Shown piece by piece: positions 21,239-30,914 of a stretch of 64,000 nt of DNA; positions within the stretch are counted from its first letter, which is position 1; every line of letters starts with the position of its first letter. The notes under the pieces were generated by a model, which was not told where the DNA came from, made no database searches, and worked only from the letters and a program-made list of their open reading frames with translations. Both the position numbers and the translations under genes were made by a program. The DNA comes from Aromatoleum tolulyticum. GTDB taxonomy: Bacteria; Pseudomonadota; Gammaproteobacteria; Burkholderiales; Rhodocyclaceae. The stretch covers positions 248,001-312,000 of the forward strand of contig NZ_FTMD01000006.1 in NCBI RefSeq assembly GCF_900156155.1, read 5' to 3'.

Positions 21239-22957
21239 CTATTCGTTGGTGGTGGCGAGCACTTCCTCGAGCGAGGTCGCACCCTGTTTCACTTTAAGCA
21301 GGCCGGACTGGCGCAGGTCGCGCACGCCCTCACGTTGAGCCTGTGCGGCGATGTCCATCGAATTGCCGTTGGTCATGATGATATGGGCAATTTCCTCCGA
21401 AATGGGCATGACCTGGTAGATGCCCAGGCGCCCCTTGTAGCCGCTGCCCTTGCAGCGCTCGCATCCGACAGGGCCGTACGGGCGCCAGCTGCCGTCGAGG
21501 TCTTCGCCGCTGAATCCCGCTTCGAGCAGGGCTTCGACCGGAATGTCCACCGGCTGCTTGCACGTGCACAGCCGCCGCGCCAGGCGCTGTGCGGTGATCA
21601 GGATCACGGAGGAGGCGATGTTGAACGGCGCGACGCCCATGTTGCGCAGGCGCTCGAGCGTGGTCGGGGCGTCGTTGGTATGCAGCGTCGACAGCACGAG
21701 GTGGCCGGTCTGCGCCGCCTTGATCGAGATTTCGGCGGTCTCGAGGTCGCGGATTTCGCCGACCATGATCACGTCCGGATCCTGGCGCAGGAAGGCGCGC
21801 AGCGACGCGGCGAAGGTCAGTCCGGCCTTGTCGTTCACGTTGACCTGATTGATGCCGGCCAGGTTGATTTCCGCGGGGTCCTCGGCGGTCGAGATGTTGA
21901 CGCCCGGCTTGTTCAGGATGTTGAGGCAGGTGTACAGCGACACGGTCTTGCCCGAGCCGGTCGGACCCGTCACGAGGATCATCCCGTATGGGCGTTCGAT
22001 CGCGTCGAGCAGTACCTTTTTCTGCTCCGGCTCGTAACCGAGCGCGTCGACCCCCAGCATCGCCGAGGACGCGTCGAGAATACGCATCACGATCTTTTCG
22101 CCGTGCAGGGTCGGCAGCGAGGACACGCGGAAGTCAATCGACTTGTTCTTCGACAGGACGAGCTTCATGCGTCCGTCCTGCGGGATGCGCTTCTCGGAAA
22201 TGTCCAGGCGCGAAATGACCTTGATGCGCGCCGCGATCTTTTCCTTCAGGATCAGCGGCGGCTGCGCGATTTCCCGCAGGATGCCGTCGGTACGGACGCG
22301 GATCCGGTAGTACTTCTCGTATGGTTCGAAGTGGATATCGGATGCGCCTTCGTTGATCGCGTCAATCAGGACCTTCTGGATGAACTTGACGACCGGGGCG
22401 TCGTCGACTTCCGCGGAGGCGTCATCGGCTGGCTGTTCGGCACCGGTTTCCTGATCCTGCAGGAGATCCATGTCGAACTCTTCGCCGGTGAGCTCCTTCA
22501 GCGTGTCCTCGGTCGATTCGGACAGGGTCTCGGCGAGGCGCGCCAGGCGATCGGCTTCGACAACGATGAGGTCGACCTGCATTCCGGTCTGGAATCGGAT
22601 CTCGTCGAGCGCGCGCATGTTGGACGGGTCGGCCGTCGCAACGGTGAGGCGATTCTGGCGCTTGCCCAGCGCGACGACCTGGTGCTTGGCCATCAACTTG
22701 CGGTCGATCGCATCGCGGGGGATGCTGGTGCGATCCACGGACGAAATGTCGAGCAGCGGATAGCCGAATGTTTCGGCAGCGAACCACGCTACGGTCTTCG
22801 CGGTCAGGAGCTTGCGCTGAGCAAGCTCGAGGATGAAGCCGTTCGGGACGTTTGCAGCGCCCTTGGTGCACGTAACCGCGTCGGCTTCGGAGAGCCGGCC
22901 GTGCTGGATCAGTGCTCGCGCGAGTCCGCTCAGGGCGGTCTGGGGGTTTGCTGCCAT
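21239..22957 (-). CDS. pilB: Type IV pilus assembly ATPase
   Basis: A 572-residue secretion ATPase. It has the N-terminal MshEN-type domain (about 50-150), Walker A in GPTGSGKTVSLYTCL, Walker B in DPDVIMVGEIRD, the His box TGHLVLSTLHTND and the tetracysteine zinc motif formed by CTCKQP and CERCKGSGYKGR. This pattern marks the extension motor PilB rather than the retraction motor PilT. It hydrolyses ATP to polymerise pilin at the PilC platform. It leads the pilB-pilC-pilD operon with 16 bases to pilC. Confidence 0.96.
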   Translation of the reverse strand: MAANPQTALSGLARALIQHGRLSEADAVTCTKGAANVPNGFILELAQRKLLTAKTVAWFAAETFGYPLLDISSVDRTSIPRDAIDRKLMAKHQVVALGKRQNRLTVATADPSNMRALDEIRFQTGMQVDLIVVEADRLARLAETLSESTEDTLKELTGEEFDMDLLQDQETGAEQPADDASAEVDDAPVVKFIQKVLIDAINEGASDIHFEPYEKYYRIRVRTDGILREIAQPPLILKEKIAARIKVISRLDISEKRIPQDGRMKLVLSKNKSIDFRVSSLPTLHGEKIVMRILDASSAMLGVDALGYEPEQKKVLLDAIERPYGMILVTGPTGSGKTVSLYTCLNILNKPGVNISTAEDPAEINLAGINQVNVNDKAGLTFAASLRAFLRQDPDVIMVGEIRDLETAEISIKAAQTGHLVLSTLHTNDAPTTLERLRNMGVAPFNIASSVILITAQRLARRLCTCKQPVDIPVEALLEAGFSGEDLDGSWRPYGPVGCERCKGSGYKGRLGIYQVMPISEEIAHIIMTNGNSMDIAAQAQREGVRDLRQSGLLKVKQGATSLEEVLATTNE

Positions 22958-23060
22958 GTCCCGATCTTAGCTAACTGACATTCGATCTTGCCCGCCGCGT
23001 AATGAATTGTAAAGGCCGCGGCGGATACGTCTGGCGGCAGTCCGGGCCGCCTGCCGGGGA

Positions 23061-23888
23061 TCAGGCGGTGCGTCCGAGCAGCACCTCGATCACGAAACGG
23101 CTGCCGACGTAGGCGAGCACCAGCGCAACGAAGCCGGCCAGCGTCCAGCGCAGCGCGACGCGTCCACGCCAGCCCCAGACGCGCCGTCCGACGAGAAGGG
23201 CTCCGAATAGCAGCCACGAAACGATCGCGAACACCGTCTTGTGGTCGAGGCGGAAGGCTTGTCCGAACAGCGCTTCGGAGAACACGACGCCCGAACTCAG
23301 CGTGAGCGTCAGCAGGATGAACGCGATGCCGATCAGACGGAACAGCAGCGTCTCCATCGTCAGCAACGGCGGCAGGTTCGCGAAGGTCCGGGTGAGTCGT
23401 CCGCTGTGCAACTGCCGCTCCGCGATGGCCATCAGCATCGCGTGCAGCGCCGCCAGCGTGAATACGCTGTAGGCCAGCATCGCCATGATGAAGTGGACGC
23501 GGAATCCGGGACTGCCGGCATTCACGAGCATATGCTGTCCCGGAAAGCCGAGGGGCAGCAGGCTACCTGCCACGCCGGCGGCGACGACGACGCCGTGGAG
23601 GCCGTCGAGGCGGGCGTAGAAGGTCTCGATCCAGTAGAAGCACACCGCCAGCCAGATGACCAGCGATACGGCGAAGCCGAAGCCGAAGCGCATGCCTTCG
23701 CCGGGGAACAGTTCTCCCTGCAGTGCCCAGCCATGGGCAAGGATCGCGCCGAACATCGTGAGCCGTTCCGCGGCCGACATGCTGCGCCTCGGCTGGTTCG
23801 GCGCCGCCTGTGCCGTGACTCGCCAGAAGTGGGCGCCCAGAACCGCGTAGAGTGTCGCGGCGAACAGATGAAGTAGAATGGTTTGCAT
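23061..23888 (-). CDS. CcsA/YpjD-type cytochrome c assembly membrane protein
   Basis: A 275-residue protein with eight predicted membrane helices. It belongs to the CcsA/CcmC/YpjD group; conserved histidines occur in AHGWALQGELF, VHFIMAMLAYSVFTLAALHA and RLDHKTVFAI. Proteins next to ffh of this kind are usually annotated as cytochrome c biogenesis proteins, though a heme-handling role has not been shown for this branch. The ATG at 23888 gives MQTILLHLFAATLYAVLG; the long frame running on to 25355 is antisense to ffh and is not real. It is divergent from ffh with only 42 bases between starts. Confidence 0.88.
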   Translation of the reverse strand: MQTILLHLFAATLYAVLGAHFWRVTAQAAPNQPRRSMSAAERLTMFGAILAHGWALQGELFPGEGMRFGFGFAVSLVIWLAVCFYWIETFYARLDGLHGVVVAAGVAGSLLPLGFPGQHMLVNAGSPGFRVHFIMAMLAYSVFTLAALHAMLMAIAERQLHSGRLTRTFANLPPLLTMETLLFRLIGIAFILLTLTLSSGVVFSEALFGQAFRLDHKTVFAIVSWLLFGALLVGRRVWGWRGRVALRWTLAGFVALVLAYVGSRFVIEVLLGRTA

Positions 23889-23930
23889 AGTTCCCTGCAG
23901 TTTACTCCAAGGCCTAGGGCCCCAGCCAAT

Positions 23931-25289
23931 ATGCTCGACAATCTCACTCAGCGCCTCTCCAGGGTCGTCAAGACCCTGCGTGGCCAGGCACGCCTCACCG
24001 AAGACAATATCCAGGATGCAATGCGCGAGGTACGCCTTGCGCTCCTCGAGGCGGACGTGGCTCTGCCCGTGGTCAAGGACTTCATCGCGCGGGTGAAGGA
24101 AAAGGCCGTCGGCCAGGAAGTCGTCGGCTCGCTGACGCCCGGCCAGGCCCTTGTGGGGGTGGTGCACGATGAACTGAAGGCCCTGATGGGCGGCGCCCAC
24201 ATCGGCCTGAACCTCGCGACGCAGCCGCCGGCCGTGATCCTGATGGCGGGCCTGCAGGGCGCGGGCAAGACGACCACCACCGGCAAGCTCGGCAAGCTGC
24301 TGCATGAGCGGATGAAGAAGAAGGTCCTCGCCGTCTCGGCCGACGTCTATCGGCCGGCTGCGATCGAGCAGCTGAAGGCGGTTTCCGCGCAGGCCGGGAT
24401 CGATTTCTATCCGACGACGCCCGACCAGAAGCCCGTCGATATCGCACTCGCGGTCATCGATCATGCGCGGCGCCACTACTATGACGTGGTGCTGTTCGAC
24501 ACGGCCGGTCGGCTCGCTATCGATCAGGCGATGATGGACGAGATCAAGGCGATCCATGCCGCGATCAATCCCGTGGAAACATTGTTCGTGGTCGACGCGA
24601 TGCTCGGCCAGGATGCCGTGAATACGGCGCGCGCGTTCAACGAGGCCTTGCCCCTCACCGGCGTCGTGCTGACCAAGCTCGACGGCGATGCGCGCGGCGG
24701 TGCGGCACTGTCCGTTCGCCACGTGACCGGCAAGCCGCTGAAATTCGCCGGCGTGGGCGAGAAGCTCACCGGCCTGGAAGAATTCCACCCCGAGCGCATG
24801 GCCAGCCGGATCCTCGGCATGGGCGACATCCTCGGTCTGGTCGAGGACGCGCGGCGCGGGGTCGATGAGGAGAAGGCGCGTGCCTTCGCCGAGAAGCTCA
24901 AGACCGGCAAGGGCTTCGACCTCAACGACTTCAAGGAGCAGATCGGGCAGATGCGCAAGATGGGCGGCCTTGCGTCGATGATGGACAAGCTGCCCGCGCA
25001 GTTCTCGCAGATGGCCGGAAAGCTGCAGGGCGGCGTCGAGGAGAAGGCGATCGGGCGGATCGAGGGCATCATCAATTCGATGACGCCACTCGAGCGCGCC
25101 AAGCCGGAGCTGCTCAAGGCGAGCCGCAAGCGGCGGATTGCCGCCGGGGCGGGGGTGACCGTGCAGGAAGTCAATCGCCTGCTCAATCAGTTCGAGCAGA
25201 CGCAGAAGGTCATGAAGCAGTTCTCCAAGGGCGGCATGCAGAAGATGATGCGCGGCATGAAGGGCATGCTGCCCGGCATGATGCGCTGA
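23931..25289 (+). CDS. ffh: Signal recognition particle protein Ffh
   Basis: A 452-residue SRP GTPase. The order is N domain (1-90), G domain with G1 loop GLQGAGKTTTTGKLGK (about 105-120), DTAGR and TKLDGDARGG, and a methionine-rich M domain (about 300-452, ending in a run of MRGM/GML repeats) that binds 4.5S RNA and signal sequences. It targets nascent membrane proteins to FtsY. The ATG at 23931 yields MLDNLTQRLSR, the standard N-terminus; a 16-residue upstream extension is not conserved. Confidence 0.97.
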   Translation: MLDNLTQRLSRVVKTLRGQARLTEDNIQDAMREVRLALLEADVALPVVKDFIARVKEKAVGQEVVGSLTPGQALVGVVHDELKALMGGAHIGLNLATQPPAVILMAGLQGAGKTTTTGKLGKLLHERMKKKVLAVSADVYRPAAIEQLKAVSAQAGIDFYPTTPDQKPVDIALAVIDHARRHYYDVVLFDTAGRLAIDQAMMDEIKAIHAAINPVETLFVVDAMLGQDAVNTARAFNEALPLTGVVLTKLDGDARGGAALSVRHVTGKPLKFAGVGEKLTGLEEFHPERMASRILGMGDILGLVEDARRGVDEEKARAFAEKLKTGKGFDLNDFKEQIGQMRKMGGLASMMDKLPAQFSQMAGKLQGGVEEKAIGRIEGIINSMTPLERAKPELLKASRKRRIAAGAGVTVQEVNRLLNQFEQTQKVMKQFSKGGMQKMMRGMKGMLPGMMR

Positions 25290-25302
25290 GCGGAGAAGGG
25301 CG

Positions 25303-26073
25303 ATGCGCGACATCCTGCTTGCGTTCGGTCGGGCGTTGCGCAGTCTCGGGCGCAAGGGAGTATTCGTCCACCTCGTGTGGCCCAGTCTGGTTGCCCTGGT
25401 CGTGTGGATGACGATTGCCGTCCTGTCATGGTCGACGCTGGTCGAGGCGATCGTGAGCTGGATCCAGGGATGGGCCTTTGTCGGCGAATGGATCGCGACG
25501 TCGGAGATCGGTGGAACGGCGACGCTGATCGTCGTCGAAATCGCCCTCGCGCTGGCGTTCCTGCCGCTGATCTACGTCACCGCGGCGCTGCTGGTTGCGG
25601 TGTTCGCGCTGCCGCTGATGCTCGAGCGGGTGGCGTTGAAGGATTATGGCGAGCTGGAATTGCGTCGCGGCGGCTCGAATCTCGGCAGCGCGTGGAATGC
25701 GACCATCGCGGGGCTGCTGTTCCTGCTCGGCATGGTCGTTTCGCTGCCGCTGTGGCTGATCCCCGGGGCGGGACTTGTCGCGTCTGTCGTGTTGACCGCT
25801 TGGTTGAACCAGCGTGCGTTCGGTTATGACGCGCTGATGCTGCACGCCGACTGCGACGAACTCAAGCGCCTGCCGCGGGTGCAGCGGACGTCCATGCTCC
25901 TGCTCGGAGGCGGTTGCGCACTGCTTGCCTATGTGCCCTTCGTCAATCTCGTGGCGCCCGCGTTCTGCGGCCTTGCATTTGTCCATTTCATGCTCGAGGC
26001 GTTGCGGCGCGAGCGCATCGAACGAGGTGTGACCGTCCTCGATGCCCTGCCCGTGCCGCAGTCGCGGAAGTAA
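25303..26073 (+). CDS. EI24 domain-containing membrane protein
   Basis: A 256-residue membrane protein with five or six hydrophobic segments (about 20-48, 72-105, 145-175, 205-230). It fits the EI24/CysZ-like family; CysZ members aid sulfate uptake in some bacteria, but this protein is not close enough by eye to assign that role. It begins 13 bases after ffh and ends three bases before the CinA-like gene, so it probably belongs to one operon with them. Confidence 0.85.
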   Translation: MRDILLAFGRALRSLGRKGVFVHLVWPSLVALVVWMTIAVLSWSTLVEAIVSWIQGWAFVGEWIATSEIGGTATLIVVEIALALAFLPLIYVTAALLVAVFALPLMLERVALKDYGELELRRGGSNLGSAWNATIAGLLFLLGMVVSLPLWLIPGAGLVASVVLTAWLNQRAFGYDALMLHADCDELKRLPRVQRTSMLLLGGGCALLAYVPFVNLVAPAFCGLAFVHFMLEALRRERIERGVTVLDALPVPQSRK

Positions 26074-26076
26074 GGG

Positions 26077-26829
26077 ATGGCGTTCGGCGCAATCATCATC
26101 GGCGACGAAATCCTGTCCGGCAGGCGCAGCGACAAGCATCTGACGAAGCTCGTCGAGATGCTCGGGGCGCGCGGACTCCGGCTTGCCTGGGCGCGTTACG
26201 TCGGCGACGACGCGCAGCGGCTCGTCGCGGCGCTGCGCGAAAGCTTCGCCAGCGGCGATGTCGTATTCAGCTTCGGCGGCATCGGCGCCACACCGGATGA
26301 CCGCACGCGTCAGTGCGCGGCGGCCGCACTGGGCCTGGAACTCGCGCTGCATCCCGAGGCCGAGGCGATCCTGCGCGAGAAATTCGGCGCCGAAATTACG
26401 CCGCATCGCCTGCAACTCGGAACCTATCCGCAGGGCAGCGCGATCATCCCGAATCCGTACAACCAGGTACCGGGCTTTTCGATCCGCGGGCATTACTTCG
26501 TGCCTGGGTTCCCCGTGATGGCCTGGCCGATGATCGAATGGGTGCTGGATACGCAGTTTCGCCATCTGCACCACGCAGATGACTACACCGAAGCGGCGAT
26601 CACGGTCCTGGACGCGGTGGAAGGGAAACTGGTTGATCTGATGGAGTTCGTGTCGACGGAGTTTCCCGATCTCGAGTTGTTCAGCCTGCCGAGCGTGCCG
26701 ACTGCGCCGGGTGAGGTCCGGACCATCGAGCTCGGCGTGAAAGGCCCCGCCGCAAGCGTGGCGACGGCGATGGCGCGCATCCGCGCAGAGGTCGGGGGGC
26801 GCGGATACGCATGGCAGGAGAAAGCGTGA
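26077..26829 (+). CDS. CinA-like molybdopterin-binding domain protein
   Basis: A 250-residue protein with a MoaB/CinA-type molybdopterin-binding domain in the N-terminal two thirds: IIIGDEILSGRRSDKH at the start, FSFGGIGATPDDRTRQ in the middle and NQVPGFSIRGHYFVPGFPVM. It lacks the C-terminal nicotinamide mononucleotide deamidase domain of full-length CinA. The family is often annotated as competence/damage-inducible protein A, but no function is established for the short form. Its stop overlaps the next start (GTGA). Confidence 0.87.
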   Translation: MAFGAIIIGDEILSGRRSDKHLTKLVEMLGARGLRLAWARYVGDDAQRLVAALRESFASGDVVFSFGGIGATPDDRTRQCAAAALGLELALHPEAEAILREKFGAEITPHRLQLGTYPQGSAIIPNPYNQVPGFSIRGHYFVPGFPVMAWPMIEWVLDTQFRHLHHADDYTEAAITVLDAVEGKLVDLMEFVSTEFPDLELFSLPSVPTAPGEVRTIELGVKGPAASVATAMARIRAEVGGRGYAWQEKA

Positions 26830-27599
26830 GCAGACTGGCCGGCCTGTTGCGCCAGTCACGCCCCGCGAGCGAGGAGCCCCGCAGCATCCGTCTGGGTGAG
26901 CGGGATCTCGGATACGTGCTGAGGCGTTCTCCGCGACGCAGCTTCGCGCTGCAGGTCGATCACCGCGGGGTCCGTGTCGCCGCGCCATGGCCCGCGACGC
27001 AGGCGGAGATCGACCGCTTCATCCGCAGCCACCATGACTGGCTGATCGGGAAGCTTTCCGTTCGGGTGTCGCCGCCTGTGATGACGGTCGAGGATGGCGC
27101 CCTGTTTCCGCTTCTGGGCGAGACGTGCCGGATGCGCCTCGGGGCGGGCGGCCGCTCGGCGCGTTGGCGCCTCGGCGCGGACGGCATCGAAGAGCTCGTG
27201 TTACCCGACGGCCCGGGGGCACGCAAGGCGCTCGTTCGCGCCCTGCGCGCTCGCGCCCTGCCCTGGTTCGGCGAGCGCGTGGCCGAGTTCTGTTTCCGCC
27301 TTGGTCATGCGGTGCCGGCGGTGCGCCTGTCGTCGGCTCGCACTCGCTGGGGGAGTTGCAGCAGCCGTAGCGGTATCCGGCTGCACTGGCGGCTGATCCA
27401 TCTGCCGCCGACGCTCGTCGACTACGTCGTCGCTCACGAGGTGGCACATCTCGCGGAAATGAACCACTCGCCGCGGTTCTGGGCCGTGGTCGACGCGTTG
27501 TATCCGGACTGGAAGGCCGCGCGCGCGCGTCTGCGCGATGCCGGGCGTGCGTTGCCCGTCATCGATGGCGCCGATGCGGCGCTCATTGCCGAAGACTGA
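26826..27599 (+). CDS. YgjP-like (DUF45) zinc metallopeptidase
   Basis: A 257-residue protein of the M48-related YgjP/DUF45 family. The zinc site is [19 protein letters not shown] (HEVAH plus a downstream His), preceded by [18 protein letters not shown], a family signature. The GTG at 26826 overlaps the CinA-like stop and has CAGGAGAAAGC directly before it, so I prefer it to the ATG at 26811. Members are predicted intracellular peptidases. Substrate unknown. Confidence 0.87.
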   Translation: MSRLAGLLRQSRPASEEPRSIRLGERDLGYVLRRSPRRSFALQVDHRGVRVAAPWPATQAEIDRFIRSHHDWLIGKLSVRVSPPVMTVEDGALFPLLGETCRMRLGAGGRSARWRLGADGIEELVLPDGPGARKALVRALRARALPWFGERVAEFCFRLGHAVPAVRLSSARTRWGSCSSRSGIRLHWRLIHLPPTLVDYVVAHEVAHLAEMNHSPRFWAVVDALYPDWKAARARLRDAGRALPVIDGADAALIAED

Positions 27600-27613
27600 A
27601 GAGGACTGCTGAA

Positions 27614-27997
27614 ATGAAACTGCTTCACACCATGCTGCGAGTCGGCGATCTCGATCGTTCCATCAAGTTCTACACCGAGGTGCTCGGAATGCGGCTGCTG
27701 CGCCGCCATGACTACCCCGAGGGGAAGTTCACCCTGGCTTTCGTCGGTTACCAGGACGAGTCCGAAGGGGCTGTCATCGAGCTCACCTGGAACTGGGGCG
27801 TCGATTCCTACGAGATGGGCAATGCTTTCGGCCATATCGCGCTGGCGGTTCCCGATGCGTATCGTGCCTGCGACGAGATCCGGGCACGCGGCGGGAAGGT
27901 GGTGCGCGAGGCCGGGCCGATGAAGCACGGCACGACCGTCATCGCCTTCGTCGAGGATCCGGACGGCTACAAGATCGAGCTCATTCAGCACGCCTGA
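27614..27997 (+). CDS. gloA: Lactoylglutathione lyase (glyoxalase I)
   Basis: A 127-residue glyoxalase I of the Ni-dependent type. The four metal ligands H5, E56, H74 and E122 fall at exactly the E. coli GlxI positions. The N-terminal [18 protein letters not shown] pattern (here LRVGDLDRS) and the C-terminal [12 protein letters not shown] are diagnostic. It converts the methylglyoxal-glutathione hemithioacetal to S-lactoylglutathione. It lies 14 bases after the metallopeptidase gene and has AGAGGACTG before its ATG. Confidence 0.95.
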   Translation: MKLLHTMLRVGDLDRSIKFYTEVLGMRLLRRHDYPEGKFTLAFVGYQDESEGAVIELTWNWGVDSYEMGNAFGHIALAVPDAYRACDEIRARGGKVVREAGPMKHGTTVIAFVEDPDGYKIELIQHA

Positions 27998-28071
27998 AAA
28001 CGCTCCGGCATGCTGTCGGGGTTATTTCTGCGTCATGTAAAATGGCGGTTTGGCCTTAACCGGAACCGCCC

Positions 28072-29136
28072 ATGGACTTCGATGCACTGCTCCGACCGCT
28101 GCCCGGCAACCGCTGCGGCGAGGATCTCACCTTTTCCGCGCTTTTCGACGAGATCCAGGAGGCGCGCCGCTGCGACGATCCTTCGGTGAGTCAGGGCGAA
28201 TGGGTGAGGCCGCTGAAGGAGGCCGACTGGCCACGTGTTGCGCGTCTGTGCGAGGATGCGCTGGCAGTTCGCGCGAAGGATGTCCGTCTCGCCGTCTGGT
28301 TGACCGAAGCCGTGGCGAGAACTCGCGGATTTGGCGGCCTTGCCGACGGCTATCGGCTGGTGGCCGGACTGTGCGAGTCATATTGGGACGACATCCATCC
28401 CCTTTCCGACGACGGTGACCAGGAGATGCGAGCGGGGAATCTCGACTGGCTGGTGACGCAGTCCCGCCGCATCATTCGCGATACCCTTGTGACGGATTCG
28501 TCGCGCGGATGCTTCTCGATGGCCGACCTGGAATCCGCGCGCAATCTGGCGGCCAGCCTGGAGCGCAATCCGCAGGAGGCGGAATTCCTCATGCGTGCGG
28601 CGCCGGTGACACTCGACCAGTTCGAGGCGGCACGCCGGGACACGCCCCGCGACTTTTTCGTCCGTATCGCCGCAGAGGCGGAAGCGGCACGGCTGGCGCT
28701 GGGCGAACTCGAACGGGTCGTGGATGCGAAGCTCGGTCTGGATGGCCCGGGGTTCGACGACGCGCGCCAGGCTCTGATCGAGGTGCGCGACACCCTGCGG
28801 CGCTTCGGCGGCGATGTGCCTGCGCCGACCTCGCAGTCGCGTGCGGTTTCGCCCGGGGAAAGCGGGCGGATCCCGGGGGGCGAGCGAGCGCCCGGCGGAG
28901 CAAGTCCCGGGGCGATCGTGACGCGGGCCGATGCGATAGAGCGGCTGCGCGAGGTGGCGGACTTCTTCCGGCGCACCGAGCCGCACAGTCCCGTGGCCTA
29001 TCTCGCCGACAAGGCAGCGCGTTGGGGCGAGATGTCGCTGCACGAGTGGCTGCGCACCGTGGTGAGGGACGACGGGGCGCTCTCCCACGTCGAGGAGTTG
29101 CTCGGGCTTGTGACCCAGGATGCGCCGGGACGCTGA
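28072..29136 (+). CDS. tssA: Type VI secretion system protein TssA
   Basis: A 354-residue protein with an ImpA N-terminal domain (about 8-125, with NRCGEDLTFSALFDEIQEAR and the YRLVAGLCESYWDDIHP signature) and a C-terminal segment ending in FRRTEPHSPVAYLADKAARWG, typical of short TssA proteins. TssA organises baseplate docking and sheath polymerisation of the T6SS. It is on its own on the plus strand and converges on the OmpA/BON gene, with 15 bases between stops. AATGGCGG-like AT-richer sequence upstream (TGTAAAAT at about 28036) may hold its promoter. Confidence 0.9.
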   Translation: MDFDALLRPLPGNRCGEDLTFSALFDEIQEARRCDDPSVSQGEWVRPLKEADWPRVARLCEDALAVRAKDVRLAVWLTEAVARTRGFGGLADGYRLVAGLCESYWDDIHPLSDDGDQEMRAGNLDWLVTQSRRIIRDTLVTDSSRGCFSMADLESARNLAASLERNPQEAEFLMRAAPVTLDQFEAARRDTPRDFFVRIAAEAEAARLALGELERVVDAKLGLDGPGFDDARQALIEVRDTLRRFGGDVPAPTSQSRAVSPGESGRIPGGERAPGGASPGAIVTRADAIERLREVADFFRRTEPHSPVAYLADKAARWGEMSLHEWLRTVVRDDGALSHVEELLGLVTQDAPGR

Positions 29137-29151
29137 ACGGCCCGGCCGGGC

Positions 29152-29934
29152 TCACTCGGCGAGCCGGAATTCGATCCGGCGATTGCGCGCGCGTCCTTCC
29201 GGCGTGTCGTTCGGCGTCACCGGACGGTCGGGGCCCGCGCCGTGCGCGCTCAGGCCCGCCGCAGGGATGCCCTTGCCTGTAAGATAGGTTTTGACCGCGT
29301 CGGCTCGGGCGAGGCTCAGCGTGATGTTGGCCATCCGGTTTCCGGTGGAGTCCGTATGCCCGATGATGTCGACGCGGGGGCGATCGAGTCTGCCAATGGC
29401 TGCCGCCATCTCGTCAAGAATGGCAATGCCGGTTGGTGTCAGGATCGCAGACCCGCTTTCGAACTCGACCACACGATCCGCGAGCGTCTGATCGAGCAGC
29501 GCCTGGGAGCCGGCCGGCACGCGCAGACCGTTATTCACGGTGTAGGTCGGGTTCAGCGCAGTCGCAATTTCGCTGGCGACTTGCTGCCGCCGGGCTTCGT
29601 TGGTGACATTGCCGCTGATCGTGACCTGGGTTCCGTTGACGTCGAGCTGTCCCTGGCGCACGTTGCGGATGCCGTTGCCGAGCGTCTTCACGACATGGCC
29701 GGTCCAGTCGGGCGGCGCGACGACGCCCCCCGAATCGAGGCGGTCGACGACCTTGTCTGCTCCATAGAGGTCGCGTAGGCGGGAAATGACGGCCACGCGT
29801 GCGTTTTCGTCGGGTACCGTTCCGGTGACGTACACCATTCCGTCCGGCGCCGGGGTTTGCGGGGGCTGTGCGCTCATGCCTGCCGCGGCATAGAGCAGCC
29901 CGGCCGCGAGTGCTGAACTGAACTTCAAGATCAT
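29152..29934 (-). CDS. T6SS-associated OmpA-family protein with BON-like repeats (TagN-like)
   Basis: A 260-residue exported protein. A signal peptide ends near residue 22 (AAGMSAQ). Two BON-like modules follow (about 35-145; VYVTGTVPDENARVAVISRL and VTISGNVTNEARRQQVASEI), then an OmpA C-terminal peptidoglycan-binding domain (about 155-258, with VDIIGHTDSTGNRMANITLSLARA). It should attach to the cell wall and may hold the T6SS membrane complex there, as the peptidoglycan-binding TagN/TagL proteins do. The ATG at 29934 overlaps the tagF stop (ATGA). Confidence 0.85.
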   Translation of the reverse strand: MILKFSSALAAGLLYAAAGMSAQPPQTPAPDGMVYVTGTVPDENARVAVISRLRDLYGADKVVDRLDSGGVVAPPDWTGHVVKTLGNGIRNVRQGQLDVNGTQVTISGNVTNEARRQQVASEIATALNPTYTVNNGLRVPAGSQALLDQTLADRVVEFESGSAILTPTGIAILDEMAAAIGRLDRPRVDIIGHTDSTGNRMANITLSLARADAVKTYLTGKGIPAAGLSAHGAGPDRPVTPNDTPEGRARNRRIEFRLAE

Positions 29935-30914
29935 TCTCCGAAAAATACTTCCCTGAAGGTGGCGAGCGCTGTGGCGAGGGTCGTCCCGGGCTGCGCGAGG
30001 TAGCTCGACAGCTTGGCGATTCCGTAGTCGCTCATCAGGTCGGGGTGGGTGTCGATCCATTCGGGGGCTTCGAGGCTCACGACGGCGTCGGGCGCGCTCC
30101 CTGGCGAGACCAGGCTGACGAGCGGCAGTGGCGATGCGCCGTTGAAGCCGACGACGAGCGTATTGCGTCCGGCAACCGGCGCCTGCAGCAGCTGGAGTTC
30201 GCAGGGGGTATTCCTGAGGAAACCGCTGATGAGGTTCAACCAGACCTGTGCCAGCGCGTCGCGAAGCCCGAGGTCACTCGGCAGGGGCAAGCGCAGGCCG
30301 CGTTCGATCGTCGGTTTGTTGCTGCCGAGCAGCGGTCGCAGCAGCACACCGAGGGACAGGATGATGCGGCGGGCATTTCCGGCGTGGCCGTCATGTTCGA
30401 GCAGGCGGTCGATGTCCGCAATGGTGATTGAATCCGGCACCGCGTCGGCGCCGGACGGTCGTGCCATGTGTGCGAGTTCCTGTGCGCAGTCGATGCGCGC
30501 AAGGGCGTGCAGCATGGAGGCGGGTTCGTCGGCCGCCCGGGCAAGACCGACGAGGTGCCCGAACTTTTCCCACAGGGACGACAGGGCCAGGGGGCCGGGG
30601 TGGGCATGTCCGGCCTCCGACTCGATGGTCGACGCGACGAGGAAGGGAAAGCGCCGCGAGGACGCGTCGTGGCTCGGCTGAAGATGGCCGACGACCGAGA
30701 GGCGGCTGCGCGGGCCGACGAAGGCGAAGTGGACCGGACTCATGCTGTCGTATGGTATGCGCCAGCGGGGATCGGCCGACAACAGGTTCATGCTTTCCGA
30801 TATCCAGCGGTCGAGCATCGCGATCAGTTGTGCCGATCCGCCTCCCTTCACGAAATCGCCGCGCGCGGGCAGCTTGCCGAAATAGCCGGTGGCGTGAATG
30901 GCGGGGCCCCTCAT
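29931..30914 (-). CDS. tagF: Type VI secretion system-associated protein TagF
   Basis: A 327-residue cytoplasmic protein with the TagF/ImpM N-terminal domain: GYFGKLPARGDFVKGG at the start and RWRIPYDSMSPVHFAFVGPR. TagF is a post-translational repressor of T6SS in other bacteria. The start at 30914 overlaps the tssM stop (ATGA), so tssM, tagF and the OmpA-family gene are translationally chained. The longer frame to 31301 lies inside tssM and is rejected. No fused PppA phosphatase domain is present. Confidence 0.9.
   Translation of the reverse strand: MRGPAIHATGYFGKLPARGDFVKGGGSAQLIAMLDRWISESMNLLSADPRWRIPYDSMSPVHFAFVGPRSRLSVVGHLQPSHDASSRRFPFLVASTIESEAGHAHPGPLALSSLWEKFGHLVGLARAADEPASMLHALARIDCAQELAHMARPSGADAVPDSITIADIDRLLEHDGHAGNARRIILSLGVLLRPLLGSNKPTIERGLRLPLPSDLGLRDALAQVWLNLISGFLRNTPCELQLLQAPVAGRNTLVVGFNGASPLPLVSLVSPGSAPDAVVSLEAPEWIDTHPDLMSDYGIAKLSSYLAQPGTTLATALATFREVFFGE

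Noticed and set aside
23061-25355. A 764-residue minus-strand frame
   Set aside because: Only the C-terminal 275 residues, read from 23888, are the CcsA-type protein. The part beyond that is antisense to ffh.
29127-29160. GC-rich palindrome GCCCGGCCGGGC between tssA and the OmpA-family gene as a terminator
   Set aside because: There is no T-tract on either strand, so I do not call it a terminator.
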